A stretch of 64,000 bases of DNA, from positions 26,157-90,156 of the forward strand of contig JBGAPZ010000013.1 in NCBI GenBank assembly GCA_044220975.1. The letters are read 5' to 3'. Shown in pieces: positions 1 through 8,754 of the stretch. The translations under genes and the position numbers were made by a program. The notes beneath the pieces are model-generated. The model made no database searches and was not told the DNA's origin. It was given only the letters and a program-made list of their open reading frames with translations. The stretch is from SZUA-430 sp044220975. Lineage in GTDB: Bacteria > Pseudomonadota > Alphaproteobacteria > Micropepsales > Micropepsaceae. How positions within the stretch are numbered: the first letter of the stretch is position 1; every line of letters starts with the position of its first letter.

Positions 1-613
1 CCAGTTCGGTAAGTGCGCCCTCGCGGGCCCATTTGCGCAAGCGGCGTAGTGCAATCTTGATGTTGCGCGTGCCGAGCTCGACGCTGTCGTCCAGGTTCTT
101 GTACTCGCGCTTGTCCCAGACCTTCACCGCCTTGCCGTGGCGGCTCTTGTCTTGGCCCATGCGGATGCCTTCGGGATTGTAGCCGTAGGCGCCGAACGGC
201 GAGGTGCCGCCGGTGCCGATCATCTTGTTGCCGCCTTCGTGACGCTTCTTTTGCTCTTCGAGGCGCTTCTTCAGCTCCTCCATCAATTTTTCCCAGCCGC
301 CGAGCGCTTCGATCTGTTTCTTTTCTTCCTCGGTCAGGAATTTTTCGGTGAGCGCCTTCAGCCAATCTTCCGGAATCTGCGCGAGGTCGGTCGGGTCGAG
401 GTTTTCGAGGCCCTTGAACGCGTGCGCGAAGACGCGGTCGAACTTGTCGAGATTGCGCTCGTCCTTCACCAGCGCGGCGCGCGAGAGGTAGTAGAACTCG
501 TCGACCTTCATATCGATGACTTGTTTGTCCAAGCCCTCCATGAGGGCGAGGTATTCTTTCAAGGTCACCGGGATCTTGGCTTGGCGCAGATCGTGGAAGA
601 AGTTCAGGAACAT
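1..613 (-). CDS. VWA/CoxE-like protein, N-terminal part (cut by window edge)
   Basis: Reading the minus strand from an ATG at 613 gives an open frame that runs off the left edge (about 204 codons seen). It begins MFLNFFHDLRQAKIPVTLKE, then a charged, Lys/Glu-rich helical region (around residues 110-140, KKRLEEQKKRHEGG), then a Gly-rich patch (GTGGTSPFGAYGYNPEG). This is the N-terminal layout of CoxE/YehP-type proteins that carry a von Willebrand A domain further along; that domain would lie outside the window. Such proteins act with MoxR-family AAA ATPases, and one is encoded on the same strand at 2502-3350. The start is set by the ATG and the lack of a better upstream codon. Family assignment is from sequence resemblance and context. 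Confidence 0.75.
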   Translation of the reverse strand, partial: MFLNFFHDLRQAKIPVTLKEYLALMEGLDKQVIDMKVDEFYYLSRAALVKDERNLDKFDRVFAHAFKGLENLDPTDLAQIPEDWLKALTEKFLTEEEKKQIEALGGWEKLMEELKKRLEEQKKRHEGGNKMIGTGGTSPFGAYGYNPEGIRMGQDKSRHGKAVKVWDKREYKNLDDSVELGTRNIKIALRRLRKWAREGALTEL

Positions 614-694
614 CGACGGCGTCCGGAATAGCGAATGGTGCAAGTTTAACCTGTGCCAGTCCGCGCGCCAATGCCTATTGCCGCAGGGGTTCCG

Positions 695-1786
695 CTAGGA
701 CCCGCTTGGGATGGTGATGGTGTTGGTTTTCGAATTGAAGCTGGTGGTCGGATTTCGCTTGCCGAGGAAGACGTCCTTGGCAACGGGCGTCAGCGTTGCT
801 ACGGCGGGCCGACCTGAGAAGAATGTAAAGATGTAGGATGTATCGCCGCGTTTCTCGGACAGTTGATGGATGAGACCCTTGCCTTCGCCCGCTTCGTTAT
901 CGATGAGGCTGGCCGTGGGGTTTGCCGTGGAGACGAGGACAGGCGGCTCGCCCATGGTCATCAAGCTTATGCGGTCCATCGGGCCGGCGTTGCCGGCTAC
1001 GGCGATGTTGCGCCAGAACAGCATCGGAGCTTCGTTATCGCCGGTTGCTTCCTGCGCACACCACTGTTCGGCGGGCTTTACGTTCTTTTCGTCCAAAGTT
1101 GCATCAAGCATACCAGCCATGAGCGACAGGCTCATGATCCTGTCCTTGTCGGTGATTTCCTTGCCATCGCGCGTCACAGAGGGGGCGGCGGCGCAGGCGC
1201 TGAGATGGGTGGCGGCCGTCCTCTTTGCGCTGTCGGTTAGGGTGCTCATCGCGGCGACGACACTTGTCTCGTTGTCGTTGCGGTAGGTTGCGCGGAATTT
1301 CATGGTCCAACCTGCGACGTCGGCGACCCAAACGGCGGTGCGGATGCTCCCCGTGACGGAATAGATCGCACCTGTGAAGGGTAGGCCGGCGGGGCTCGCG
1401 ATCGCGCCTTCGATGAGCTGTGCAGAGGTCATATTCAGCTTCAGCGCGTCTTTCGCGCTTTGCAGATCGTCGGCGAGTGACTCTCCCTTGCGCCGCGTGA
1501 GGTAGAGCGTGATGCGCGCCTCGCCGCGATAGTCGAAGTTGCATCCGACGTCGAAACCGAAGTTGTCGAACGGGATCAGTTCGACGCGCTCGAAGGTGCC
1601 GATGGTCGCTGGGCAGACGAGCTTCGATTGCTGGTGTGTGCCGTCGGCGTGCCAGATCGAAAGCGGCAGTTCGGTTTGGGCGACCGTCTCGAGCTTCGGT
1701 TGGAACGCACGTTCGTGTACGGCCGCTGGTACCGCATTGATCGTTGGGATGAACAGTGTGGCGACGGCGGCCGCGAGCAAAGACAT
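695..1786 (-). CDS. Predicted secreted protein of unknown function
   Basis: A 363-residue protein starting at an ATG preceded by GAGGAG nine bases upstream. It begins with a short hydrophobic segment (LLAAAVATLFIPTINAVPA), consistent with a signal peptide cut near residue 20, so it is probably periplasmic. Cysteines occur in the mature part (for example VCPATIG, GCNFDYRG, LSACAAAPS), suggesting disulfides. I recognise no catalytic motif or family. It lies between the VWA protein and the methyltransferase/MoxR pair on the same strand, so it may share their transcript, but nothing shows a shared function. Confidence 0.8.
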   Translation of the reverse strand: MSLLAAAVATLFIPTINAVPAAVHERAFQPKLETVAQTELPLSIWHADGTHQQSKLVCPATIGTFERVELIPFDNFGFDVGCNFDYRGEARITLYLTRRKGESLADDLQSAKDALKLNMTSAQLIEGAIASPAGLPFTGAIYSVTGSIRTAVWVADVAGWTMKFRATYRNDNETSVVAAMSTLTDSAKRTAATHLSACAAAPSVTRDGKEITDKDRIMSLSLMAGMLDATLDEKNVKPAEQWCAQEATGDNEAPMLFWRNIAVAGNAGPMDRISLMTMGEPPVLVSTANPTASLIDNEAGEGKGLIHQLSEKRGDTSYIFTFFSGRPAVATLTPVAKDVFLGKRNPTTSFNSKTNTITIPSGS

Positions 1787-1885
1787 GGAGTGCGCTCCTC
1801 AGTGGGGCGGCGAAGTTAGCGCAGCGGATTACCAAGCGGGATTGTGTTCGCCGTAGCGGTGTGCGCGCGTCGCGCGCCACCACGT

Positions 1886-2491
1886 TTATGAGGTGGTCTT
1901 GCGTGCAAAAGCGACGACCCAGCCACTTTCCGTTCCGTCGTAGCCGGTGCTGCGGCCTTCTTTGAGTTCGAGCGTGCTCCATGCGCCGGCTGCATTCAGG
2001 AGGGCCGTCACTTCGTCCGCCGTTAGATAATTGTAGTAGCGGCCGAGCTTGTCGCGGCCTTCGGTGCCGCCGGACTTGAAGCTTGCGGCGAGCACGCCGC
2101 CGGGTTTCAGCGCGCGATACACGCGTGCGAGAACGTTCGGCAGTCCCGCTCGCGGGACGTGGAGCAGAGAGGCGTTTGCCCAGATGCCGTCGAATGCGTT
2201 TAGGTCTTCGAGATCCTCGAAGAGTTGCACGCGCACTGGGGTGCCGATGCGCTTCTCTGCTTCGCGCGCCATTTCTGGCGAGCCATCGATGGCGGTGACG
2301 GACAAACCCGCATGGATCAGCGCGAGCGTGTCGCGGCCGGTGCCGCAGCCGAGGTCCAGGACGGTGGCGCCCGGCGGCAGTTCAGCAACGAATGCTGTTA
2401 CAGACTTGGACGTGCCGAGCTTGTCGGATCGCACGCCATAGGCTGCCGCTTCTTGGGCGTAGAAATCGAGCGTGCGCTTGTCGTGTGGCAC
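1886..2491 (-). CDS. Class I SAM-dependent methyltransferase
   Basis: A 201-residue protein with the SAM-binding signature VLDLGCGTGRDTLALI near residue 40, an acidic loop after strand 2 (TAIDGSPEMA), and a post-motif LLHVPRAGLPNVLARVYRALKPGGVL typical of the Methyltransf_11/25 fold. It resembles small TehB-like cytosolic methyltransferases; the substrate cannot be read from sequence. The start appears to be a GTG at 2491, ten bases after the MoxR stop, so translation is likely coupled to moxR. The Rossmann core is clear; specificity is not. Confidence 0.88.
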   Translation of the reverse strand: MPHDKRTLDFYAQEAAAYGVRSDKLGTSKSVTAFVAELPPGATVLDLGCGTGRDTLALIHAGLSVTAIDGSPEMAREAEKRIGTPVRVQLFEDLEDLNAFDGIWANASLLHVPRAGLPNVLARVYRALKPGGVLAASFKSGGTEGRDKLGRYYNYLTADEVTALLNAAGAWSTLELKEGRSTGYDGTESGWVVAFARKTTS

Positions 2492-2501
2492 GCTCGAAAT
2501 G

Positions 2502-3350
2502 CTAATTCCGCTCGCGACGCGCGAGGAATGCCAAACGTTCGAACAGGTGGACGTCTTGTTCGTTCTTTAGAAGCGCGCCGTGGAGCGGTGGGATCAGTTT
2601 TGACGGGTCGCGTTCGCGCAGCGTTTCCGCCGTGATGTCATCGGCCATCAGGAGCTTTAGCCAGTCAAGCAGTTCGCTCGTCGACGGCTTCTTCTTCAGG
2701 CCGGGGACTTCGCGGATTTGGTAGAAGATGTTCAGCGCCTCGCCGACCAGTTTGTCCATGATCTTCGGGTAGTGGACGTCGATGATTTTCGTCATCGTGT
2801 CGCGGTCGGGGAACTTGATGTAGTGGAAGAAGCAGCGGCGCAGGAATGCGTCCGGCAGCTCTTTCTCATTGTTCGAGGTGATCATCACGATCGGGCGCTG
2901 CTTTGCCTTGATCGTCTCGCCGGTCTCGTAGACGAAGAATTCCATGCGATCGAGTTCGAGCAGCAGGTCGTTCGGGAATTCGATATCGGCCTTGTCGATC
3001 TCGTCGATCAGAAGTACGGGGCGTTGGTCGTTCGTGAACGCTTCCCAAAGTTTGCCCTTCGATATGTAGTTCTTGATCTCCTTCACGCGCTCATCGCCCA
3101 ACTGGCTGTCGCGCAGGCGGCTGACCGCGTCGTATTCATAGAGGCCTTGTTGCGCCTTCGTGGTCGACTTGATGTGCCATTGGATGATCGGCACGCCAAT
3201 CGCCTTGGCGACCTCAAACGCCAGAACGGTCTTGCCGGTGCCAGGTTCGCCTTTGATCAGGAGGGGGCGCTCAAGCGTGATTGCCGCGTTGACGGCGATG
3301 CGCAAATCGTCGGTCGCGACGTAGTTGCTGGTGCCTTCGAACTTCTTCAT
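2502..3350 (-). CDS. MoxR-family AAA ATPase
   Basis: A 282-residue AAA+ ATPase from an ATG at 3350. It shows Walker A (GEPGTGKT, around residue 36), Walker B (VLLIDEIDKAD), a sensor-1-like ITSNNEKELPDAFLRRC and a C-terminal lid. MoxR proteins are chaperone-like ATPases that work with VWA-domain partners to insert cofactors or remodel complexes; the probable partner starts at 613 on the same strand. Unusually, a methyltransferase and a secreted protein lie between the two. Upstream on the same strand is an MmcQ/YjbR gene. The ATPase family is certain; the client is unknown. Confidence 0.93.
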   Translation of the reverse strand: MKKFEGTSNYVATDDLRIAVNAAITLERPLLIKGEPGTGKTVLAFEVAKAIGVPIIQWHIKSTTKAQQGLYEYDAVSRLRDSQLGDERVKEIKNYISKGKLWEAFTNDQRPVLLIDEIDKADIEFPNDLLLELDRMEFFVYETGETIKAKQRPIVMITSNNEKELPDAFLRRCFFHYIKFPDRDTMTKIIDVHYPKIMDKLVGEALNIFYQIREVPGLKKKPSTSELLDWLKLLMADDITAETLRERDPSKLIPPLHGALLKNEQDVHLFERLAFLARRERN

Positions 3351-3418
3351 GGGTCGTCCTGGGTGATGGTGAATAGGTGTTGGGCCGAGCCTAGGGGGTT
3401 GGCGCGCCGCTCGCAAGT

Positions 3419-3775
3419 TTAGGGCGTTATGCCCAGTTGCTTCTGCAGCTTCTTCGTCAGGCCTGACGCTACGATGGCGTGGGCGCGGGTTAGGTAGGCC
3501 TTCAATTCTTTCGCGGGCAGGCGCGTCGCCTTGTCGAGGTAGACCCACTGTGCGCGGGCAAGATAAGGGGCGGGTGTGATGCCTTCGACTTCTGTCAGGA
3601 TGCGGAAGCTCTCGTCGGAGGCTTTGAACGACAGGCCGCTCGGCTTGCTGTCGCGCGGGCCGGTGACGGCGAACATTTTGCCGCCGACTTTGAACACGCG
3701 GTCGCTGCCCCATTGAATGGAGAGCGTGGCGCCCGGAAGTGCGAGCAGGAATTTTTCGAGGTCGGCTGACTTCAT
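3419..3775 (-). CDS. MmcQ/YjbR family protein
   Basis: A 118-residue protein with the MmcQ/YjbR (CyaY-like fold) pattern: N-terminal helix, LSIQWGSDRVFKVGGKMFAV, a central SFKASDESFRIL and the late segment ARAQWVYLDKATRLPAKELKAYL. Members are small cytosolic proteins often labelled DNA-binding, though the biochemical role is poorly established. Its ATG lies four bases beyond the stop codon of the TPR-glycosyltransferase gene, so the two are probably co-transcribed. Length matches the family (about 115-120 residues). Confidence 0.88.
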   Translation of the reverse strand: MKSADLEKFLLALPGATLSIQWGSDRVFKVGGKMFAVTGPRDSKPSGLSFKASDESFRILTEVEGITPAPYLARAQWVYLDKATRLPAKELKAYLTRAHAIVASGLTKKLQKQLGITP

Positions 3776-3779
3776 CGCG

Positions 3780-5456
3780 TCAGCGTGACGCGAAGGCCTC
3801 GATTTCGCAAGTGACGCGCTGCATCAGCGCGGACCAGTCGGCGAATTTTTCCGGGGTGAGAACGCGCGTGTTTGCGTACCAGGGATAACGCGCGGTGCCG
3901 AGTTGCTGCCAGAGCGGACCTGCGGTCAGAAGCCACGTCTCCGTGCCGGTGGCGGCAGCGAGCATCGCGGGCGCGGTGGGCGAGGAGACGACGAGGTCGA
4001 GCGCTTGGCAGAGCGCCGCTTTATCGTCGATATCGCTCGTAAGGTCGATGTCGGCGAAGCGACGGATCGCGACGCCGTGCTTTGTGCAGACCGCGTCGAT
4101 CTCGGCTCCGCAATCGCCATACTGCAGATTGACGAATTTCACGGCTGTGGATTCGAGCACCGGGGCCCAGTCTTCGAGGGCGCTGAAGAATTTCTTCCGG
4201 GCGGTCGTGACCAGCATCGACTTCCAGCTGATGCCGACATAGGGACCGGGGCCCAGCGCTTCGAGGCGGTGGATCCAGTGGCTCACGCGAGCGGGATCGG
4301 CCTTCAAGTAAGCCCGCGGTGCGAAGCTTTCGATGCTCGGGCGCAGGTGGGTAAGCAGTGAGCCAATGGGAGCATAGAAGTCCGGTGCCAGATGGCCGGC
4401 CGCCCACGGTACGACGCGGATGGGCTTGCCCTCGGTTTTCGAGTGCATCTCGGCGCCGACATGTGCGGACGGAAACGAACGTTGAAACAGCTTTACGAGG
4501 CGTTGATCGACCGCCAGCATGATTTTGCCGCTTGGCCCGACGCGTTCGATCAGATCGGGGATGACGCTGGCAAACATGATCTCGTCGCCCAAGCCTTGCT
4601 CGCCAACCACGAGCAGTTTGCGGCCGGTGATGTCTTCACCGTCCCAGCGCGGTGCGGGAATTGCGAAATGTGTTGCCTGCGCGAAAGCTGGGCTCAGGCG
4701 TTCCTCGTTATCAAGCCAGGCTTCGTTCAAACGCCCCGTGGCGGCGTAGCAAAGGCCGCGGGCGTGGCGGATGGCGGCGCTGTCGCTTTCGCCGGCGCAA
4801 AGTTCGAGCGCGCGCGTGAAGTTCGCGATGGCTTGTTCGTATTTGCCGATGTGGCTTTGCGCATGTGCGATGTTGTGGAACGTGCGCGCCGTCGTTGGGG
4901 CCAAGCGTTGCGCGGGCGCGTAGGCAGCGACCGCGCTTTCGAAGTCGCCCGCTTCGATCAGAATTGTGCCGAGGGTGTTCCAGAGATCGGCAGACTCCGG
5001 TGCGTTGTCGAGGGCATTTTGTACCGTGCGACGTGCTTCATCCACGTCGCCGGCTGCGAGTGTGCATGCCGCGAGGCCGCTCACGCCTTTCGGGCATTCC
5101 GGCCGGAGCTTGAGGTAGGCGCGATAGGCGCTCTCGGCGGCGTCGAAGCGCCGCAATTTTGCGGCAGCATTGCCCAAGTCGAAGAGAAGACTTGCTTTGG
5201 CGGGGCCCAAGCTCAGTGCGCGTTCGTACATCTCGAACGCCTTGGTGCGCTGGCCCAGATTGTCCAACGCGAGCGCCAGCAAATGATACGCTTCCGTATA
5301 GCGGGCATGCGCTTCGGCGGCGCTTGCGGCGGCGACGGCTGCGTCAGCCCACTCGCCCTTCTTGTAGGACGCGATTGCGTTGCGCAGCGCTTGAACGGCT
5401 TCGAGCGGCGGTTCGGTTGCGAAAGCTTCAGTGTCGAGCGCGGCTTTTTTCGCCAT
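3780..5456 (-). CDS. TPR plus glycosyltransferase protein, FlmG-like (probable flagellin glycosyltransferase)
   Basis: A 558-residue protein. Residues about 20-270 are consecutive tetratricopeptide repeats (ALSLGPAKASLLFDLGNAA, ALDNAPESADLWNTLGTIL). Residues about 285-555 form a GT-B-like domain opening with KLLVVGEQGLGDEIMFASVI, as in TPR-glycosyltransferases of the Caulobacter FlmG kind, which transfer pseudaminic-acid-type sugars to flagellin. The start is taken as MAKKAALDTEA (ATG at 5456, GGGGCAAG upstream) rather than a start 14 codons earlier. It is divergent from flbT and followed by mmcQ four bases later. Domain order and length fit FlmG; the flagellin substrate is inferred from the family and the neighbouring flbT and sugar-activating gene. 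A general TPR-GT with another substrate is the alternative. Confidence 0.82.
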   Translation of the reverse strand: MAKKAALDTEAFATEPPLEAVQALRNAIASYKKGEWADAAVAAASAAEAHARYTEAYHLLALALDNLGQRTKAFEMYERALSLGPAKASLLFDLGNAAAKLRRFDAAESAYRAYLKLRPECPKGVSGLAACTLAAGDVDEARRTVQNALDNAPESADLWNTLGTILIEAGDFESAVAAYAPAQRLAPTTARTFHNIAHAQSHIGKYEQAIANFTRALELCAGESDSAAIRHARGLCYAATGRLNEAWLDNEERLSPAFAQATHFAIPAPRWDGEDITGRKLLVVGEQGLGDEIMFASVIPDLIERVGPSGKIMLAVDQRLVKLFQRSFPSAHVGAEMHSKTEGKPIRVVPWAAGHLAPDFYAPIGSLLTHLRPSIESFAPRAYLKADPARVSHWIHRLEALGPGPYVGISWKSMLVTTARKKFFSALEDWAPVLESTAVKFVNLQYGDCGAEIDAVCTKHGVAIRRFADIDLTSDIDDKAALCQALDLVVSSPTAPAMLAAATGTETWLLTAGPLWQQLGTARYPWYANTRVLTPEKFADWSALMQRVTCEIEAFASR

Positions 5457-5504
5457 CTTTCTTGCCCCACGATGGATCGATAGAATACTCGGGGACACTT
5501 TAAT

Positions 5505-5521
5505 ATGGCGCTAAGTGTGCG
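5505..5521 (+). promoter_or_regulatory. Weak sigma-54-like promoter candidate upstream of flbT
   Basis: TGGCGC-TAAGT-GTGC keeps the GG-N10-GC spacing of a -24/-12 promoter but has GTGC instead of TTGC at -12. It points toward flbT, whose start is about 110 bases downstream. Sigma-54 drives late flagellar genes in several alphaproteobacteria. Short motif, so low confidence. Confidence 0.25.
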
Positions 5522-5628
5522 AACGGCGCGCTTGCGCGATATCAACGCTTTGTTGACCAAAAACTTTTGCACCGGAAGTTCGCCGTTAACCCTGACCGCT
5601 TATTGTCGGATGAGACGACGGAACAAGG

Positions 5629-6033
5629 ATGCCAAGCGTTATGACGCTGAAACTCTCTCTTAAGCCGGGTGAAAAATTCGTTGTGAACGGCGCTGTGCTG
5701 ATCAACGGCGATCGCCCTGCAAGCTTCATCGTCGAGAACCGTGTGACGGTGCTACGCGATCGCGACATGCTGCAAGCGGTGGACGCGACGACGCCGGCCA
5801 AGCGCATCTACTATGCGATCTTGATGCTCTATCAAGGGAACGAGGGCGCGGCGCGCTACTACGACGAATTTGTGAGCGAAATGTCGACGTTCATGCGCGG
5901 CATCGACGACAGCGAAACATTGAACCTGTGTGTCGCGATCTCGCGCGATGTGCTGGTGGGGCACACTTACAAGGCACTGATCAAGTGCCATCAACTCTTC
6001 GACTCCGAACAGCCGGCGGAAAACGCAGCCTAA
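5629..6033 (+). CDS. flbT: Flagellar biosynthesis repressor FlbT
   Basis: A 134-residue protein that matches FlbT: LKLSLKPGEKFVVNGAVL at the start, FIVENRVTVLRDRDML, a central RIYYAILMLYQGNEG and the late DVLVGHTYKALIKCHQLFD. FlbT binds flagellin mRNA leaders and destabilises them, coupling flagellin translation to hook completion, together with FlaF. Either ATG 5629 or ATG 5641 could be used: GGAAC lies five bases before the first and AAGGA eleven bases before the second. No flaF or flagellin gene is in the window, which is unusual because they commonly adjoin. A strong terminator follows at 6137-6170. Confidence 0.95.
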   Translation: MPSVMTLKLSLKPGEKFVVNGAVLINGDRPASFIVENRVTVLRDRDMLQAVDATTPAKRIYYAILMLYQGNEGAARYYDEFVSEMSTFMRGIDDSETLNLCVAISRDVLVGHTYKALIKCHQLFDSEQPAENAA

Positions 6034-6136
6034 TAAGCGGAACCAAAAGCTGCCGGTTGTTCGTATCGGTCGGGCGCACAAGAAAAACAAGAACAGCGCA
6101 TCGACCGGCTTCGGCACGGTGGGGGTAGTCGAGGGG

Positions 6137-6170
6137 CGGGGCCGGCAGCGTTTTTGCCGGCCCCGTTTTT
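6137..6170 (+). terminator. Rho-independent terminator of flbT
   Basis: A perfect 11-base stem (CGGGGCCGGCA pairing with TGCCGGCCCCG) around a 7-base loop, followed directly by five T residues, about 100 bases after the flbT stop. Its T-run touches the stop codon of the convergent MFS gene. Confidence 0.9.
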
Positions 6171-7464
6171 ATTCTTCCAGATCTTCGCGCAGCGATTGGC
6201 CGGCGCGCCAGAAGCAATACGCGGCGAGGAGCTGGGGCGCGACGAGTGCTGCGAGGCCGTAGCGCAGACTGTCTTGACCCAATTGCGAAGCCAGATTGTC
6301 GCTGATTGCGCCGACAAGCGGCGGACCAACACCCAAACCGATCAGCGTGCCTACAACACCCGCCGTTGCGGCGGCGCGGGCGCGCGCGTCGTTCGGAGCA
6401 AGGCGCTGCAACGCTGCAGCAGCAGGCGCAAGCGTCAATGTGCGGAAGAACGCCTCGCCCGACGAGGCGGCAAACAACCAGACAATCGCGGGCGCAAATG
6501 CCGCCGTCACGGTGCACGGACATGCCAGGAACAGTCCAAGTGCCGGCAACCACAACAGCCAGCGTGCGTCGCGCGTCGAGAGATAGTCGGAAAGACGGCC
6601 ACCCATCCATGTGCCGCCGAGGCTAACCACGGCGCCAAGCGTGCCGACGACGGCGCCCGCTTCACCGGGCGTCCAACCAAAGAAACGCACGACGAAGGTC
6701 GTACCCCACACCAAGCTGCCGTAGATCGCGATGGAGACCAAGGCTGTGCCCGCGATGAAGAAGCGGAACGCGGGCTTTGCGACGAGCATGCCGTAGCCGC
6801 TGGGAATCGCCGTCGCGGCGGCGTGAACAGTCACGGGCAGTGCGAGGCGCTTGCGCTTCGGTTCGGGCAAAAGGATGGCGGCGACGAAAGCCGCAACAAG
6901 GCTCATGGCGCCAAGCGCGTAGAACGCGACGCGCCAGCCGAATTGGTCGTTCAATATGCCGCCTATCGTTCCGGCGGCGATCAAACCCGCCGGGCCGCCC
7001 ATGACGTAGATCGCCATGGCGCGGCCGCGCCGTTCGGGCGGCACATAGTCGGCGATCAAGGATTGCGCACATGGGTTGCAACCCGCTTCGCCGACGGCAA
7101 GACCGATACGAGCGACGGCGAGATGCATGTAGGCCGTGCTCGCGCCCACGACGACGGTGCAGAGCGCCCAAAACGTTGCGCACACGGTCAAAATGCCGGT
7201 GCGGCTGATGCGGTCGGCGGCCCAGGCGAGCGGTATCGAGGCGAACGAAAAGACAAGCGCAAAGAGTGTTCCCGTCAGGAGGCCGACTTCCGTGTCGCTC
7301 AGACCGAAGTCGAGTTTGATCGGTTCGGCAACCACGGCCAAGAGCTGGCGATCCATTAAGCTCAAGCCGATCAATACGGCCAGGATCACGACGTAGCTCG
7401 TCGCGCGCGCCTGCGGCAGCGGTTCGTCTTCGATGTTCACTGAGCCCCCGAGATAGAGAGCCAT
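6169..7464 (-). CDS. MFS transporter, spinster-like
   Basis: A 431-residue inner membrane protein with 12 predicted hydrophobic segments. It shows MFS motif A-like loops (LLTGTLFALVFSFASIPLAW then ADRISRTGIL, and the second-half LGGTWMGGRLSDYLSTRD) and a motif-C-like GLAVGEAGCNPCAQSLIADY. The pattern IGLSLMDRQLLAVVAEPIKL near the N-terminus is typical of the spinster/hexuronate branch of MFS transporters. The substrate is not evident; nothing in the locus points to one. It converges on flbT and breaks the run of flagellum-linked genes. Confidence 0.88.
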   Translation of the reverse strand: MALYLGGSVNIEDEPLPQARATSYVVILAVLIGLSLMDRQLLAVVAEPIKLDFGLSDTEVGLLTGTLFALVFSFASIPLAWAADRISRTGILTVCATFWALCTVVVGASTAYMHLAVARIGLAVGEAGCNPCAQSLIADYVPPERRGRAMAIYVMGGPAGLIAAGTIGGILNDQFGWRVAFYALGAMSLVAAFVAAILLPEPKRKRLALPVTVHAAATAIPSGYGMLVAKPAFRFFIAGTALVSIAIYGSLVWGTTFVVRFFGWTPGEAGAVVGTLGAVVSLGGTWMGGRLSDYLSTRDARWLLWLPALGLFLACPCTVTAAFAPAIVWLFAASSGEAFFRTLTLAPAAAALQRLAPNDARARAAATAGVVGTLIGLGVGPPLVGAISDNLASQLGQDSLRYGLAALVAPQLLAAYCFWRAGQSLREDLEE

Positions 7465-7519
7465 TTAGAGGGTAGGGCGGGACGGATGGCAATCCTGCTT
7501 TGCGCCGATCCCGGCCCGG

Positions 7520-8692
7520 CTACGCCGCCGCGTGAGCTTTCGCGCGTTCCAGGAGGTCAGCGTAGGCGATGACTTCGGCGTTTGGAACGTGAGCCACAGC
7601 TTCCCGGCGGATTTCGTTTTCTAAGCTGCGCGACAACACGACGACGATGTCGGGCTTGAGGCGCGCCAACACTTCCGGCGGCGACAAGGGGACACCGTGG
7701 GCTTCGTTCGCGTAGCGGCTCAGGTTGCGGTCGACGATTGCGGCGAGCGACTGGGCCTTCAGGCCGCCGTTTTCGATCAGGTTGCCAAGGAGGCGCCCCG
7801 CGCCCCAAACGGCGACTTTCCGTGGGGCCATGGCGTCTATCGTGCGGGCGACGTCCGAGAGTGCGCTCAGATTGTTTGCACGCGAAGCGCGGTAGGCCGA
7901 GATGAGCGCGGTTGCTGCTTCGACTTCTTGCCTGTCGGCCGGAACGTCAAGCCGCGGTTCTTCACCTTTCACGGCCACGACCGTCAAGTTTGCGGCGTTG
8001 CCCGTGTCTGCGATTGCGATCGCGCGCAGGCCGCAGATGCCAAGCATGCGGATCAGCGTGCGGCGCGAGAAATGATAGAGGTGCTTGTCGACGAAGAATT
8101 CTTCGACGATGTCGCTCGCGGAAATGCGGGCGAGGTCGGGAACTTCGACGAGAAGGTAGCCGCCGGGTGCCAACGTCGCGCGGTGCGCGAGCAGCGCTTC
8201 GCGCGCGCTCTTCAAGCGCTCCAACGTGTGGCAAGAATAAATGAGGTCGAAGCCCTCGTCTTCGAGGCGCGTGTCTTCGAAGCGAGCGTTGAGCCAGGTG
8301 AAGCCGGGCTTGCGCGCCCAGCCTGCCGCCAGGCTTTCGTTCGGTTCGATACCGATAACCGACGCCTTCGGGTAGGCCGCTTTCAGTTCAAGTGCGAAGG
8401 CGCCCCGATGTGCGCCGATGTCGAGGACGCGGAGCGGTTTGTCCTTTCTCAAGAACGGGCGGAGCGTCGCGAGGTTGGCTTCGGCGCGGAAGCCCTTTGC
8501 GTGACGCAAGTGGCTGCGGCCTTGCGTGTTGCCTGCGATGCGCTCGCGCGGGACGCTTTGCAGCAAGCCGCAATGGGTGCAAAGCCACACTTGCCGGCGC
8601 GCCGCGTTTTCAGGCGCGTAGGCGTGTTCCAGTGTCGTGCTGCGGCAAAGATCGCAGGTCAAAGGCATGGGCGTATCCGCGCTATCGATCAT
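7520..8692 (-). CDS. C-methyltransferase-type SAM methyltransferase (zinc-binding N-terminus)
   Basis: A protein of up to 390 residues in three parts: an N-terminal Cys cluster (CDLCRST, then CTHCGLL) as in the zinc-binding domain of sugar C-methyltransferases; a central Rossmann methyltransferase (VLDIGAHRGAFALELKAAYP, then GFDLIYSCHTLERLKSA); and a C-terminal nucleotide-fold domain (KVAVWGAGRLLGNLI to PDIVVVLSRSLENEI) matching the Methyltransf_14 layout. Such proteins methylate nucleotide sugars. An ATG at 8692 or one at 8668 could be the start. It is downstream of the sulfotransferase on the same strand and probably its operon partner, suggesting glycan decoration; the exact substrate is unknown. 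Confidence 0.85.
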   Translation of the reverse strand: MIDSADTPMPLTCDLCRSTTLEHAYAPENAARRQVWLCTHCGLLQSVPRERIAGNTQGRSHLRHAKGFRAEANLATLRPFLRKDKPLRVLDIGAHRGAFALELKAAYPKASVIGIEPNESLAAGWARKPGFTWLNARFEDTRLEDEGFDLIYSCHTLERLKSAREALLAHRATLAPGGYLLVEVPDLARISASDIVEEFFVDKHLYHFSRRTLIRMLGICGLRAIAIADTGNAANLTVVAVKGEEPRLDVPADRQEVEAATALISAYRASRANNLSALSDVARTIDAMAPRKVAVWGAGRLLGNLIENGGLKAQSLAAIVDRNLSRYANEAHGVPLSPPEVLARLKPDIVVVLSRSLENEIRREAVAHVPNAEVIAYADLLERAKAHAAA

Positions 8693-8754
8693 CGAAGCGT
8701 GCGCGCGACGAGTTAAATCTGAGTTAGAGCGCGCGCGTCATCCGCGTCGTGTGT

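Noticed and set aside
1..3350. MoxR/VWA genes as a phage-defence system
   Set aside because: MoxR plus CoxE-type VWA is a general chaperone pair, and no nuclease, toxin or other defence effector is nearby.
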